From the NCBI GenBank assembly GCA_903930195.1, contig CAIYXH010000143.1, positions 1 through 15,834 on the forward strand: a stretch of DNA of 15,834 bases, given 5' to 3'. Shown here piece after piece: positions 1 to 6,291 of this stretch (the first letter of the stretch is position 1; every line of letters starts with the position of its first letter). Made by a program: the position numbers and the translations under genes. This DNA is from an uncultured Actinomycetes bacterium (GTDB lineage: Bacteria; Actinomycetota; Thermoleophilia; Gaiellales; Gaiellaceae). The notes beneath the pieces are model-generated. The model ran no database searches. It worked only from the letters and a program-made list of their open reading frames with translations, and had not been told where the DNA came from.

Positions 1-327
1 CGGCAGCGACACCGACACGTACTCGCCGGCGAAGGCCCGGCGCAAGCCGCTCTCGAGCTCGTCGGCGGGGATCGCGGCGAGGAAGCCGATCCGGCCGAAG
101 TTGACGCCGATCACGGGAAGCTCGCGTCCGCGGAAGCGCGCAAGCGCGCGCAACATCGTCCCGTCACCCCCGACGACCACGACGAGGTCGACGTCGGCAT
201 CCGGCTCCGCGTCGAAGTCGAGCTCGCCGCCCGCGGCCTCCGCGACCGCCCGCAGGCGCTCGATCGCGCCTTCGACGTTGCGCGTCCGGCCGTGCGTGAC
301 GACCGCGGCCCGGCTAACCGACGGCAT
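1..327 (-). CDS. nadK: NAD kinase, N-terminal part (runs off the window)
   Basis: NAD kinase phosphorylates NAD to NADP in the cytosol. Only the first 109 codons are inside the window; the gene continues past position 1 with a codon boundary exactly at the edge. The visible protein has the ATP/NAD-binding signature GGDGTMLRA at residues 53-61, preceded by a hydrophobic strand, and the second conserved block GVNFGRIGFLA at residues 74-84 (family form GVNxGxLGFL). The ATG at 327-325 gives a start MPSVSRAAVVTHGR and overlaps the end of tlyA by 14 bases, so translation is probably coupled. Clustering of nadK after tlyA is common in Gram-positive genomes, where recN often follows. The C-terminal substrate-binding domain cannot be judged. 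Confidence 0.93.
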   Translation of the reverse strand, partial: MPSVSRAAVVTHGRTRNVEGAIERLRAVAEAAGGELDFDAEPDADVDLVVVVGGDGTMLRALARFRGRELPVIGVNFGRIGFLAAIPADELESGLRRAFAGEYVSVSLP

Positions 328-1078
328 CGGCGATCCAGGCGTCGAGATCGGCTGAGAGCGTTGGCTGCTCGTCGTGGACGAGATGGAGCATGAACTCGTG
401 GTTTCCCTTCGGGCCCGGGAGTCCCGAGTCTACGACGCCGGCCACCCGTGCCCGCCAGCCGAGCGATGCCTCGGCGACCTCGCGCACGACGCGGGCGCGC
501 ACGTCCGGGCTGCGGACGACGCCCTTGGGCGCGTCCTTCGGCCCGGCCTCGAACTGCGGCTTGACGAGCACGAGCGCCTCCCAACCGGGGGCAGCCAGGG
601 CGAGAGCAGGCGGCAGCGCCACGCGGATGGAGATGAACGAGACGTCGCAGGTGACGAGCGACGGCGCGAACGGGAGCGAATCGATGGACCGCGCGTTCGT
701 CCGTTCGAGGACGACGACGCGCGGGTCGTCGCGCACCTTCGAGTGCAGCTGCCCATAGCCCACGTCGAGCGCGATCACACGCGCAGCGCCGCGCTGCAGC
801 AGCAGGTCCGTGAAGCCGCCCGTCGAGGCGCCGACGTCGAGGCAGTCGCGGCCGGTCGGGTCGACGCCGTAGGTCTCGAGCGCCGTCAGGAGCTTGTAGG
901 CGCCGCGGGAGACGTACGGTGAGGGGTGCTCGACCTCGAGTGGTGCATCCTCCGCCACCTGCTCCCCGGGCTTCGTGTGGCCCTTCACGCGCCCGGCCAT
1001 GACGAGCGCCTGGGCCTGCGCGCGGCTCTCGGCGAGACCGCGCTCGACGAGCAGGACGTCGAGGCGCTTCTTCGCCAC
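314..1078 (-). CDS. tlyA: TlyA-family rRNA (cytidine-2'-O)-methyltransferase
   Basis: This 254-residue protein belongs to the TlyA/RlmJ-like family that 2'-O-methylates cytidines in 16S and/or 23S rRNA; in mycobacteria this sets capreomycin sensitivity. An S4 RNA-binding domain covers residues 1-60 (KKRLDVLLVERGLAESR). An FtsJ-type SAM-dependent domain follows, with motif I LDVGASTGGFTDLLL at residues 80-94. The K-D-K-E tetrad expected of 2'-O-methyltransferases is seen as K62 (AYKL), D145 (CDVSFIS), K173 (LVKPQFE) and E228 (NHEFML). Length is close to the mycobacterial protein. The start is taken as GTG at 1078, giving MAKKRLD, because the S4 domain begins there and a GAGGG Shine-Dalgarno-like stretch lies just upstream, next to the ispA stop. 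An in-frame extension further upstream reads as arginine-rich shadow of ispA. The distance to ispA is 8 bases. Confidence 0.93.
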   Translation of the reverse strand: MAKKRLDVLLVERGLAESRAQAQALVMAGRVKGHTKPGEQVAEDAPLEVEHPSPYVSRGAYKLLTALETYGVDPTGRDCLDVGASTGGFTDLLLQRGAARVIALDVGYGQLHSKVRDDPRVVVLERTNARSIDSLPFAPSLVTCDVSFISIRVALPPALALAAPGWEALVLVKPQFEAGPKDAPKGVVRSPDVRARVVREVAEASLGWRARVAGVVDSGLPGPKGNHEFMLHLVHDEQPTLSADLDAWIADAVG

Positions 1079-1086
1079 CGCAGCCC

Positions 1087-1851
1087 TCAGTACGTGCGGG
1101 AGACGAGCCCGTCGACGATCGCGACGAGCACGCCGGTCTCGGCGTCGATCGCCTCGAGCCGTGTCCGGGCGCGGTCGCCTGCTTCGTCGGCGAGCGTGCG
1201 GGCGCCGTCGGCGCCGATCTCGCTGACGTAGCCGTCGCCGTCGAGGATGTCGTCGACGACCTGGAAGAGCAGCCCGAGCTCGCCGGCGAAGGCACGCCAC
1301 GGAGCGTGCTCGGCGACGGGCAGCCCAGCCGCCCAGACACCGCACATGATCGAGGCGTTGAAGAGAGCGCCGGTCTTCAGGCGGTGGAGCTCGGCGAGAT
1401 CGTGGCCCCCCTCCAGATCCTGCTGCTGGCCGCCGATCATCTGCAGGGTCGCGTCCGTGAGCTCCCGGGCGACCGAGGTGTCGTCGTAGCGAAGCGCAAG
1501 GCGCAGCGCCTCGCCGAGGAGCGCGTCGCCGGCGAGGATCGCGGTCGCCTCGCCGAACGCGGCCCAGACGGTCGGCCGGCCTCGGCGCTCGGTGTCGTTG
1601 TCGAGCGCAGGCAGGTCGTCGTGGACGAGCGAGAACGAGTGCACGAGCTCGACGGCGACCGCGGCCGGCAGGATCTGCTCCGGCTCGGCTCCGAGCGCCT
1701 CGCCCGTCGCCAGACAGAGCACCGGCCGGACGCGTTTGCCGCCGAGGCCGTGGCGCACCGGCTCCTCGAGCGTGCCGAGCTCCGGCAGGAACGCTTGCTC
1801 GGCGAGGAACTCCTCGACGAGGCCGCGGAGCTCCTCAGGCGTCTGCGCCAT
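1087..1851 (-). CDS. ispA: Short-chain polyprenyl (farnesyl/geranyl type) diphosphate synthase
   Basis: This 254-residue trans-prenyl synthase condenses isopentenyl diphosphate with allylic diphosphates. The GGKRVRP motif is at residues 37-43. The first aspartate-rich motif is DDLPALD at 78-84 with RRGRPT after it, KTGAL is at 159-163, and the second aspartate-rich motif is FQVVDDILD at 196-204. Phe at position -5 from the first motif (HSFSLVHDD) together with the two-residue insertion in that motif matches bacterial type II FPP synthases, so a C10-C15 product is likely. It is about 40 residues shorter than IspA: after DDILD the sequence goes directly to GDGYVSEIGADGAR, so the usual loop with two GK motifs (LGK...GKxTYP) is missing. 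The ATG at 1851 overlaps the preceding small gene by 17 bases. The position before tlyA matches Bacillus, though dxs is absent here. Confidence 0.88.
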   Translation of the reverse strand: MAQTPEELRGLVEEFLAEQAFLPELGTLEEPVRHGLGGKRVRPVLCLATGEALGAEPEQILPAAVAVELVHSFSLVHDDLPALDNDTERRGRPTVWAAFGEATAILAGDALLGEALRLALRYDDTSVARELTDATLQMIGGQQQDLEGGHDLAELHRLKTGALFNASIMCGVWAAGLPVAEHAPWRAFAGELGLLFQVVDDILDGDGYVSEIGADGARTLADEAGDRARTRLEAIDAETGVLVAIVDGLVSRTY

Positions 1852-2032
1852 CGGTGTCGGCAGCCTGGCGGGCGTTGCCGAGCTCGGTCTCGATCTCACG
1901 TGCGAGCTCGGCGAGCTCCTGCAGCACCTCGATCGCCTGCTCAGGGTCGTCGGTCTGCTCGAGGCGCGTACGTGCCGCCTCGAGCCGCTCCAGCAGGGCC
2001 TCTGCCTTGCCGAGTGAATCCTCTGCGCTCAT
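1835..2032 (-). CDS. Small helical protein in the xseB position (exonuclease VII small-subunit-like)
   Basis: This predicted 65-residue acidic protein reads as two amphipathic helices, roughly residues 5-25 and 30-56, joined by a short turn at DDP and ending in a disordered tail. XseB, the small subunit of exodeoxyribonuclease VII, is a two-helix protein of similar size, and the pattern DPEQAIEVLQELAELAREIETEL resembles its second helix. In Bacillus, xseB sits immediately before ispA in this same cluster, so position supports the call. Against it, the typical glycine after the second-helix start is not evident and no xseA large subunit is in the window. The ATG at 2032 overlaps the nusB stop (ATGA), and its 3' end overlaps ispA by 17 bases, which supports genuine coupled translation. 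A lineage-specific coiled-coil protein is the alternative. Confidence 0.5.
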   Translation of the reverse strand: MSAEDSLGKAEALLERLEAARTRLEQTDDPEQAIEVLQELAELAREIETELGNARQAADTDGADA

Positions 2033-2421
2033 CGGTGAGCCGCCTCCTCTCGTTGAATGCGTCCGAGGATGCCGTTCACGAGCCGGCCTGCTTCCTCGGA
2101 CGAGTAGCGCTTGGCAAACGACACGGCCTCGTCGATCGCGACCTCGACGGGCACCTCGGCCCGGTCGAGCTCGTGGATCGCGATCCGCAAGGCGCTGCGC
2201 TCGACGGCTCCGAGCCGCTCGGCCGCCCAGCCGTCGGACGCTGCCGTGATCCGCACGTCGAGCTCGGCCGCGACGCGCGAGACCTGGCGCGCGAGCTCGA
2301 GGGCCCAGAGGTCCGGCTCGCCGCCGTACTGCGCGCCGATCTCGGCCTCGCCGGCGGCGAGATCCCACTGGTAGAGCAGGAAGAACGCCTGGCGGCGGGC
2401 TTGACGGCGCGAGAGGGCCAT
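2029..2421 (-). CDS. nusB: Transcription antitermination factor NusB
   Basis: NusB (130 residues here) binds boxA RNA with S10/NusE and promotes antitermination on rRNA operons. The protein is all-helical. It has the typical N-terminus SRRQARRQAFFLLYQWDL at residues 4-21 and the strongly conserved C-terminal block AIDEAVSFAKRYSSEEAG, followed by RLVNGILGRI. The length is normal for the family. The ATG at 2421 shares one base with the accC stop codon (TGATG arrangement), so it is translationally coupled to accC, and its own stop overlaps the next start (ATGA). Placement between accC and the xseB-ispA region matches the Bacillus cluster. A longer in-frame reading upstream through accC exists but is a shadow of accC. 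Confidence 0.95.
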   Translation of the reverse strand: MALSRRQARRQAFFLLYQWDLAAGEAEIGAQYGGEPDLWALELARQVSRVAAELDVRITAASDGWAAERLGAVERSALRIAIHELDRAEVPVEVAIDEAVSFAKRYSSEEAGRLVNGILGRIQREEAAHR

Positions 2422-3764
2422 CAGGCAGGCACCGCCATCAGCTCGGCGAGCGTCGAGGTCGAGTAGACGCCGCTGCGGAACTCGTCGCTGCGGAGGATCG
2501 AGAGGGCAAGCTCGCGCGTCGTCGGCACGCCGTCGACAACCGTCTCTTCGAGCGCGCGCTCGGCGCGGGCGATGGCCGAGGCGCGGTCGGTGTCCCAGAC
2601 GACGAGCTTCGCGATCATCGAGTCGTAGAACGGGGGGATCGTGGTGCCGCTCTCGACGAAGGTGTCGACGCGCACGCCCGGCCCGAGCGGAGCGACGAAC
2701 CGCGTCACCCGGCCGGGGGACGGCATGAAGTCGCGCTCGGGATCCTCGGCGTTCAGGCGGATCTCGATCGCGTGCCCGCGGCGCGGCGCCCGGCCGGTGA
2801 GCGGAAGCCGCTCGCCTGCCGCAACCTCGAGCTGCGTGCGCACGAGGTCGATGCCGGTGCAGAGCTCGCTGATCGGATGCTCGACCTGGAGCCGTGCGTT
2901 GAGCTCGATGAAGGCGAAGGTGTTGTCGGGCCCGAGCAGGAACTCGAAGGTGCCGGCGTTGACGTAGCCGACCGCCCGGCACGCCCGCTCTGCGGCGGAC
3001 TCCATCTCCTCGCGCAGCGCCGGGTCGAGCGCCGGCGAGGGCGTCTCCTCGATCAGCTTCTGGTGGCGGCGCTGGATCGAGCACTCGCGCTCGCCGAGCG
3101 TGAGGACGTTGCCGAAGGTGTCGCAGATCACCTGGATTTCGACGTGGCGGGCCGGGTCGAGCACCTTCTCGACGTAGAGCGTCGGGTCGCCGAACGCCGC
3201 TCCGGCCTCGGAGGCGGCCGCCGCGTGGGCGTCGTCGATCTCCTCGTCGGTGTAGACGAGCCGCATGCCCTTGCCGCCACCGCCGGCGGTTGCCTTGAGC
3301 ATGATCGGGAAGCCGATCTCCTCGGCCGCCGCGTGCGCCTCGGCAGGTGTCGTCGCGCCGATCGTGCCGGGCACCGTGGGGACGCCGGCCTCGCGCATCG
3401 CGACGCGCGCCGAGATCTTGTCGCCCATCGTCCGCATCACGTCGGCCGACGGGCCGACGAAGACGAGGTCGTTGTCGACGCAGGCCTCGACAAAGTCGGG
3501 GTTCTCGGCGAGGAAGCCGTAGCCGGGATGGATCGCGTCGCACCCGGTCGTGGCCGCAGCGGCGATCACGGACGGGATGCGCAGGTAGCTCTCGCTCGCC
3601 GACGGCGGGCCGAGCTTGACCGCGTCGTCGGCCATGCGCACGTGGAGCGCGTCGGCATCGGCGGTCGAGTAGACGGCGACCGCCTCGAGGCCGAGCTCGT
3701 GCACGGCGCGGATGATCCGTACCGCGATCTCGCCCCGGTTCGCGACCAGCACCCGGCGCAGCAC
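2421..3764 (-). CDS. accC: Biotin carboxylase (ATP-grasp), AccC type
   Basis: Biotin carboxylase uses ATP and bicarbonate to carboxylate the biotin of the carrier protein, the first half-reaction of acetyl-CoA and other acyl-CoA or pyruvate carboxylases. All 447 residues match the family: the N-terminal domain begins RRVLVANRGEIAVRIIRA, the glycine-rich ATP lid GGGGKGM is at 161-167 after K157, and ERECSIQRRHQK is at 225-236. The metal and catalytic block is E274, E287, N289, R291 and E295 within FIELNARLQVEHP, and the C-terminal domain is complete. The block usually reads EMN(T/P)R; here ELNAR is a mild variant. The start is GTG at 3764, four bases after the stop of the upstream biotin-carrier fusion, its obvious partner. 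Whether the final acceptor is acetyl-CoA, another acyl-CoA or pyruvate cannot be read from this subunit alone. Confidence 0.93.
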   Translation of the reverse strand: MLRRVLVANRGEIAVRIIRAVHELGLEAVAVYSTADADALHVRMADDAVKLGPPSASESYLRIPSVIAAAATTGCDAIHPGYGFLAENPDFVEACVDNDLVFVGPSADVMRTMGDKISARVAMREAGVPTVPGTIGATTPAEAHAAAEEIGFPIMLKATAGGGGKGMRLVYTDEEIDDAHAAAASEAGAAFGDPTLYVEKVLDPARHVEIQVICDTFGNVLTLGERECSIQRRHQKLIEETPSPALDPALREEMESAAERACRAVGYVNAGTFEFLLGPDNTFAFIELNARLQVEHPISELCTGIDLVRTQLEVAAGERLPLTGRAPRRGHAIEIRLNAEDPERDFMPSPGRVTRFVAPLGPGVRVDTFVESGTTIPPFYDSMIAKLVVWDTDRASAIARAERALEETVVDGVPTTRELALSILRSDEFRSGVYSTSTLAELMAVPA

Positions 3765-3768
3765 GTGG

Positions 3769-5568
3769 CTACGCCCCGACCGGGAGGCCGTTCAACGGTT
3801 CGAGCTCGAAGAGGAGCTGGCCGTACTCGACGGCGGCGCCGTCGCTGACGTGCACTTTGCGGATGATCCCCTCGACCTCGGACTTCACCTCGTTCATCAG
3901 CTTCATCGCCTCGAGGATGCAGAGCGTCTGCCCCGGCGCAACCGGATCGCCGACCTCGACGAACGGACGCGTTCCAGGTTCGCGGGAGCGATAGAAGGTG
4001 CCGACCATCGGGCTCTCCACGGCGATGAACGATCCGGGCGGCGACGGCGGCTCGACGGGAAGGTCGAGCTCGGACATGGCGGCAGACGCGGCGGCGGCCG
4101 AGCTGGAGACGGGTGCGAGGTTGCTCGCCTGGCGGACCGTCACCTTCATGCCGTCCTGCTCGATCGTGATCTCCCCCACGCCTGACTGCTGGACGATCTG
4201 GACGACCGCGCGGATCTGCGCCTCGCGGTCGGGGGCGCCGGCAGCGGACTGCTGCTGCTCCTCGCCGCCCGAGCGGCCGCGGATCGAGCGCAGGAGCGTC
4301 TCCGCCTCGTCGCCGAAGAGCGCGAGCAGGAGCAGCTCCTCCTCGCTCGTCGCGAGACCCTGAGCCTCCGTGCGCAGCGAGTCGAGATCGACAACCTCCT
4401 CCGCGGAGCCCCCGCCCATCAGCTCGACGCCGCGGACGAGCGCCGCGTCGATCGGGCCCGGCGTCGCGCCGAAGCGACCGGAGACCAGGTCGCGCAGTTC
4501 GTCGACGATCGTCGGGTAGCGCGAGGCGCCGAGGACGTTCACGAGCGCCTGCGAGGCGATCACCTGGCCCATCGGGGCGCCGAGCGGCGGCGAGCCGGCC
4601 TCGAGGCGGACGCGCTCGAGCTCGTCGAGCACCTCGTCGAGGCGATCGCTCGCCCCGCGGTTCTCGAGCTGCTCGGCAATCGCCGCGACGACACCGACCG
4701 GCACCTTGCGGCGGGCAGCGCGGACGGAGATGCGCGGGACGAGCGGCGCCACCGAGACGTCATGGATGTCGGCGTCGACGAGGTCGGATGCCTCCCAGAG
4801 CACGTCGACGTCGACGCCGGTACCGAAGCCGATGCCGTCGAGCGCCTGGGCGGCCGACTCGGCCGAGATGCGATGCCCGGCGAGCGCGACCGGGTAGATC
4901 GCGCAGGCGATCAGGTCGGCGCCGGCGCGGGCGGCTTCGAGAGCGAGCGCGAGGCCGTTACGGCCCGCGCCCTGGTTGAAGAGGCCGACGGGTAGCCCCG
5001 AGAGCTCCCCGAGCTCGCGGACGAGCTCGCCGGCGCGATGCGGCTGCAGGAGGCCGGAAGGATCGTGGAGCAGGACGCGCGTGGCGCCGAGCTCGGGCAG
5101 GCGCTTCGCGGCGTTGACGATCGACTCGTGACGGCCGGAGCCGTAGAGGATGCCGCCGTCGAACTCCTTGCCCGCCTCCTGGATCGCCTCGGCGGCGACC
5201 TTGAGGTTGTCCATGTCGTTCAGTGGGTCGTGCAGGCGGAAGACGTCGATGCCGCTCTCGCCCGCGCTCCGCACGAACCGGCGCACGAGATCGTCGCCGA
5301 CCGGGTGCGAGCCGACGAGGAAGCGTCCGCGCACCGCGAGGGCAAGCGGCGTCTTCGTGCGGGCCCGCAGCGCGCGGATCCGCTCCCAGGGACTCTCGAC
5401 CCCGGCGCGAACCGCGTGCTCGAACACGCCGCCGCCCGAAACCTCGAGCGAGGCGAAGCCCGCGCGATCGAGCGTCTCGGCAAGGCGCAGCAGGCCCGCG
5501 GTGGGCACGGTGCCCGCGAGCGGCTCCTGCGAGAGCACGCGGATGGTGGTGTCGACGAGCCTCGGCAC
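3769..5568 (-). CDS. Fusion of a carboxyltransferase-like (PycB/OadA) domain lacking metal ligands to a biotin carboxyl carrier (AccB) domain
   Basis: The 599-residue protein has two parts. Residues 1-265 resemble the HMGL-like carboxyltransferase barrel of pyruvate carboxylase B/oxaloacetate decarboxylase alpha (DTTIR at 6-10, GFASLEVSGG, SPWERIRALR, FRLHDPLND, SGLLQP), and 266-380 the PYC_OADA domain (ASDRLDEVLDELERVRLEAG at 306-325). Residues 449-599 are AccB-like: a helix (QIRAVVQIVQQSGVGEITIE), an Ala/Ser/Pro linker, then biotinyl domain SPMVGTFYRS at 519-528 and EAMKLMNE with biotin-accepting K556. Around the active site the barrel aligns without gaps, yet all four metal positions are changed: RD to RV (V11), the carbamylated Lys to H168, and HxH to F197-x-Q199. 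I infer a working biotin carrier and an inactive, perhaps structural, carboxyltransferase half. The start is GTG at 5568, with AAGG/TAAGGT upstream. accC follows by 4 bases. A substrate chemistry not using this metal site is the alternative. Confidence 0.85.
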   Translation of the reverse strand: MPRLVDTTIRVLSQEPLAGTVPTAGLLRLAETLDRAGFASLEVSGGGVFEHAVRAGVESPWERIRALRARTKTPLALAVRGRFLVGSHPVGDDLVRRFVRSAGESGIDVFRLHDPLNDMDNLKVAAEAIQEAGKEFDGGILYGSGRHESIVNAAKRLPELGATRVLLHDPSGLLQPHRAGELVRELGELSGLPVGLFNQGAGRNGLALALEAARAGADLIACAIYPVALAGHRISAESAAQALDGIGFGTGVDVDVLWEASDLVDADIHDVSVAPLVPRISVRAARRKVPVGVVAAIAEQLENRGASDRLDEVLDELERVRLEAGSPPLGAPMGQVIASQALVNVLGASRYPTIVDELRDLVSGRFGATPGPIDAALVRGVELMGGGSAEEVVDLDSLRTEAQGLATSEEELLLLALFGDEAETLLRSIRGRSGGEEQQQSAAGAPDREAQIRAVVQIVQQSGVGEITIEQDGMKVTVRQASNLAPVSSSAAAASAAMSELDLPVEPPSPPGSFIAVESPMVGTFYRSREPGTRPFVEVGDPVAPGQTLCILEAMKLMNEVKSEVEGIIRKVHVSDGAAVEYGQLLFELEPLNGLPVGA

Positions 5569-5575
5569 GAGGCTG

Positions 5576-5581
5576 ACCTTA
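5576..5581 (-). promoter_or_regulatory. Candidate -10 element TAAGGT before the carboxyltransferase-AccB fusion
   Basis: In the 45-base gap after efp, TAAGGT fits the actinobacterial -10 consensus TANNNT and ends 7 bases before the GTG start, a spacing compatible with a leaderless transcript. No clear -35 box is seen. The same bases include AAGG, which could instead serve as a Shine-Dalgarno sequence, so the assignment is ambiguous. Confidence 0.3.
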
Positions 5582-5613
5582 GCTAGCTCGACCGGCTGGA
5601 CTGGAAGCAGCCA

Positions 5614-6177
5614 CTACGCGCGCGAGATGTACCGCTTCTCGCGCGGGTCGACCTTGATCTTGTCGCCCACGTTCACGAACAGCGGTACCGGTACGACGGC
5701 GCCCGTCTCGAGCGTCGCCGGCTTGGTCACGTTGGAGACGGTGTCGCCCTTGACGCCCGGCTCGGTCTCCTTGACCTCGAGGATCAGCGAGGACGGGAGG
5801 TCGACCCCCATCGGGCGGTCGTTCACGAGCAGCACCTGCCAGGACGACGACTCCTGCATGAACGGCAGCACATCCTCGACGGTCGCGCGCGGGAGCGGGA
5901 CCTGCTCGTAGGTCTCCTCGTCCATGAAGATGACCTCATCGCCTGCGTCGTAGAGGTACTGCATGCTCTTGTTCTCGGTGCGGACGCGCTCGAACTTCTC
6001 GCCGGCGCGGAACGTGCGGTCGACGACCGAGCCCGAGTCGAGCGACTTGAGCTTGGTGCGCACGAACGCCCCGCCCTTGCCCGGCTTCACATGCTGGAAC
6101 TCGACGATGCGCCACGTCTGGCCGTCGAGCTCGATGTGCATGCCGTTGCGGAACTCCGATGTGGAGACAGGAGCCAT
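5614..6177 (-). CDS. efp: Translation elongation factor P
   Basis: EF-P binds between the ribosomal P and E sites and relieves stalling at polyproline stretches. The 187-residue protein has normal length and the three-domain family pattern: N-terminal KOW-like domain (FRNGMHIELDGQTWRIVEFQ), the tip loop HVKPGKGGAF with Lys34 at the position modified in many bacteria, and the C-terminal signature GDTVSNVTKPATLETGAVV, followed by PVPLFVNVGDKIKVD. No Lys-modifying enzyme gene is in the window. The ATG at 6177 is preferred because the next Met (M13) would remove conserved sequence. No Shine-Dalgarno sequence precedes it, while TACCCT lies 9 bases upstream, so a leaderless mRNA is possible. It is separated from pepQ by 111 bases holding a nested inverted repeat, the only sizeable gap in the window. 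Confidence 0.96.
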   Translation of the reverse strand: MAPVSTSEFRNGMHIELDGQTWRIVEFQHVKPGKGGAFVRTKLKSLDSGSVVDRTFRAGEKFERVRTENKSMQYLYDAGDEVIFMDEETYEQVPLPRATVEDVLPFMQESSSWQVLLVNDRPMGVDLPSSLILEVKETEPGVKGDTVSNVTKPATLETGAVVPVPLFVNVGDKIKVDPREKRYISRA

Positions 6178-6186
6178 CGGCGGGCA

Positions 6187-6192
6187 AGGGTA
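6187..6192 (-). promoter_or_regulatory. Candidate -10 element TACCCT before efp
   Basis: TACCCT fits TANNNT and ends 9 bases before the efp ATG. The region between it and the start has no Shine-Dalgarno-like sequence. A promoter is needed here if the upstream hairpin ends the pepQ transcript. No convincing -35 box is visible, since the expected position falls within the inverted repeat. Confidence 0.35.
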
Positions 6193-6203
6193 GCCGAATC
6201 AAA

Positions 6204-6291
6204 GGGGGCCTGGCCCCGAAGGGGCCTGGCCCTTGTTCGAAGCGCCGCGGCGGCCTGAAAAAGGGCCAGGCCCCAAAGGGGCCAGGCCCTA
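6204..6291. repeat. Nested GC-rich inverted repeat (REP/BIME-like) between pepQ and efp
   Basis: Positions 6206-6217 and 6221-6234 pair perfectly with 6278-6289 and 6261-6274: 12 bp and 14 bp separated by a 3-base mismatch. Each arm also folds on itself around a 3-base loop, because the unit GGGGCC(T/A)GGCCCC occurs four times (6205-6217 exact; 6221-6233, 6262-6274 and 6278-6290 with one end difference each). The 26-base centre contains a 10-base perfect palindrome at 6243-6252. The outer edge of the element coincides with the pepQ stop codon. The form resembles paired palindromes of REP/BIME type or a miniature element; no other copy is in this window. Confidence 0.9.
6258..6291 (-). terminator. 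Probable intrinsic terminator after pepQ
   Basis: Read on the minus strand directly from the pepQ TAG, the sequence forms a hairpin of about 12 bp (6290-6278 with 6274-6262, one A-A mismatch, 3-base loop) followed by five T residues (6262-6258). This fits a rho-independent terminator. It is part of the larger inverted repeat, so termination may be a by-product of that element. Confidence 0.5.

Noticed and set aside
111..1340. 409-codon minus-strand frame over nadK and tlyA
   Set aside because: It is in a different frame from the motif-bearing nadK and tlyA readings and is Arg/Ser/Pro low complexity.
1306..2466. 386-codon open frame on the plus strand
   Set aside because: Antisense to ispA, the small gene and nusB; the product reads as a composition shadow.
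4245..4262. Short CTG/CAG triplet run
   Set aside because: It encodes three Gln residues in the linker before the AccB part; too short to count as a repeat element.
3769..5568. Annotation as an active pyruvate carboxylase subunit B or oxaloacetate decarboxylase alpha
   Set aside because: All four metal-ligand positions are non-ligand or altered, and no decarboxylase beta/gamma subunits are nearby.
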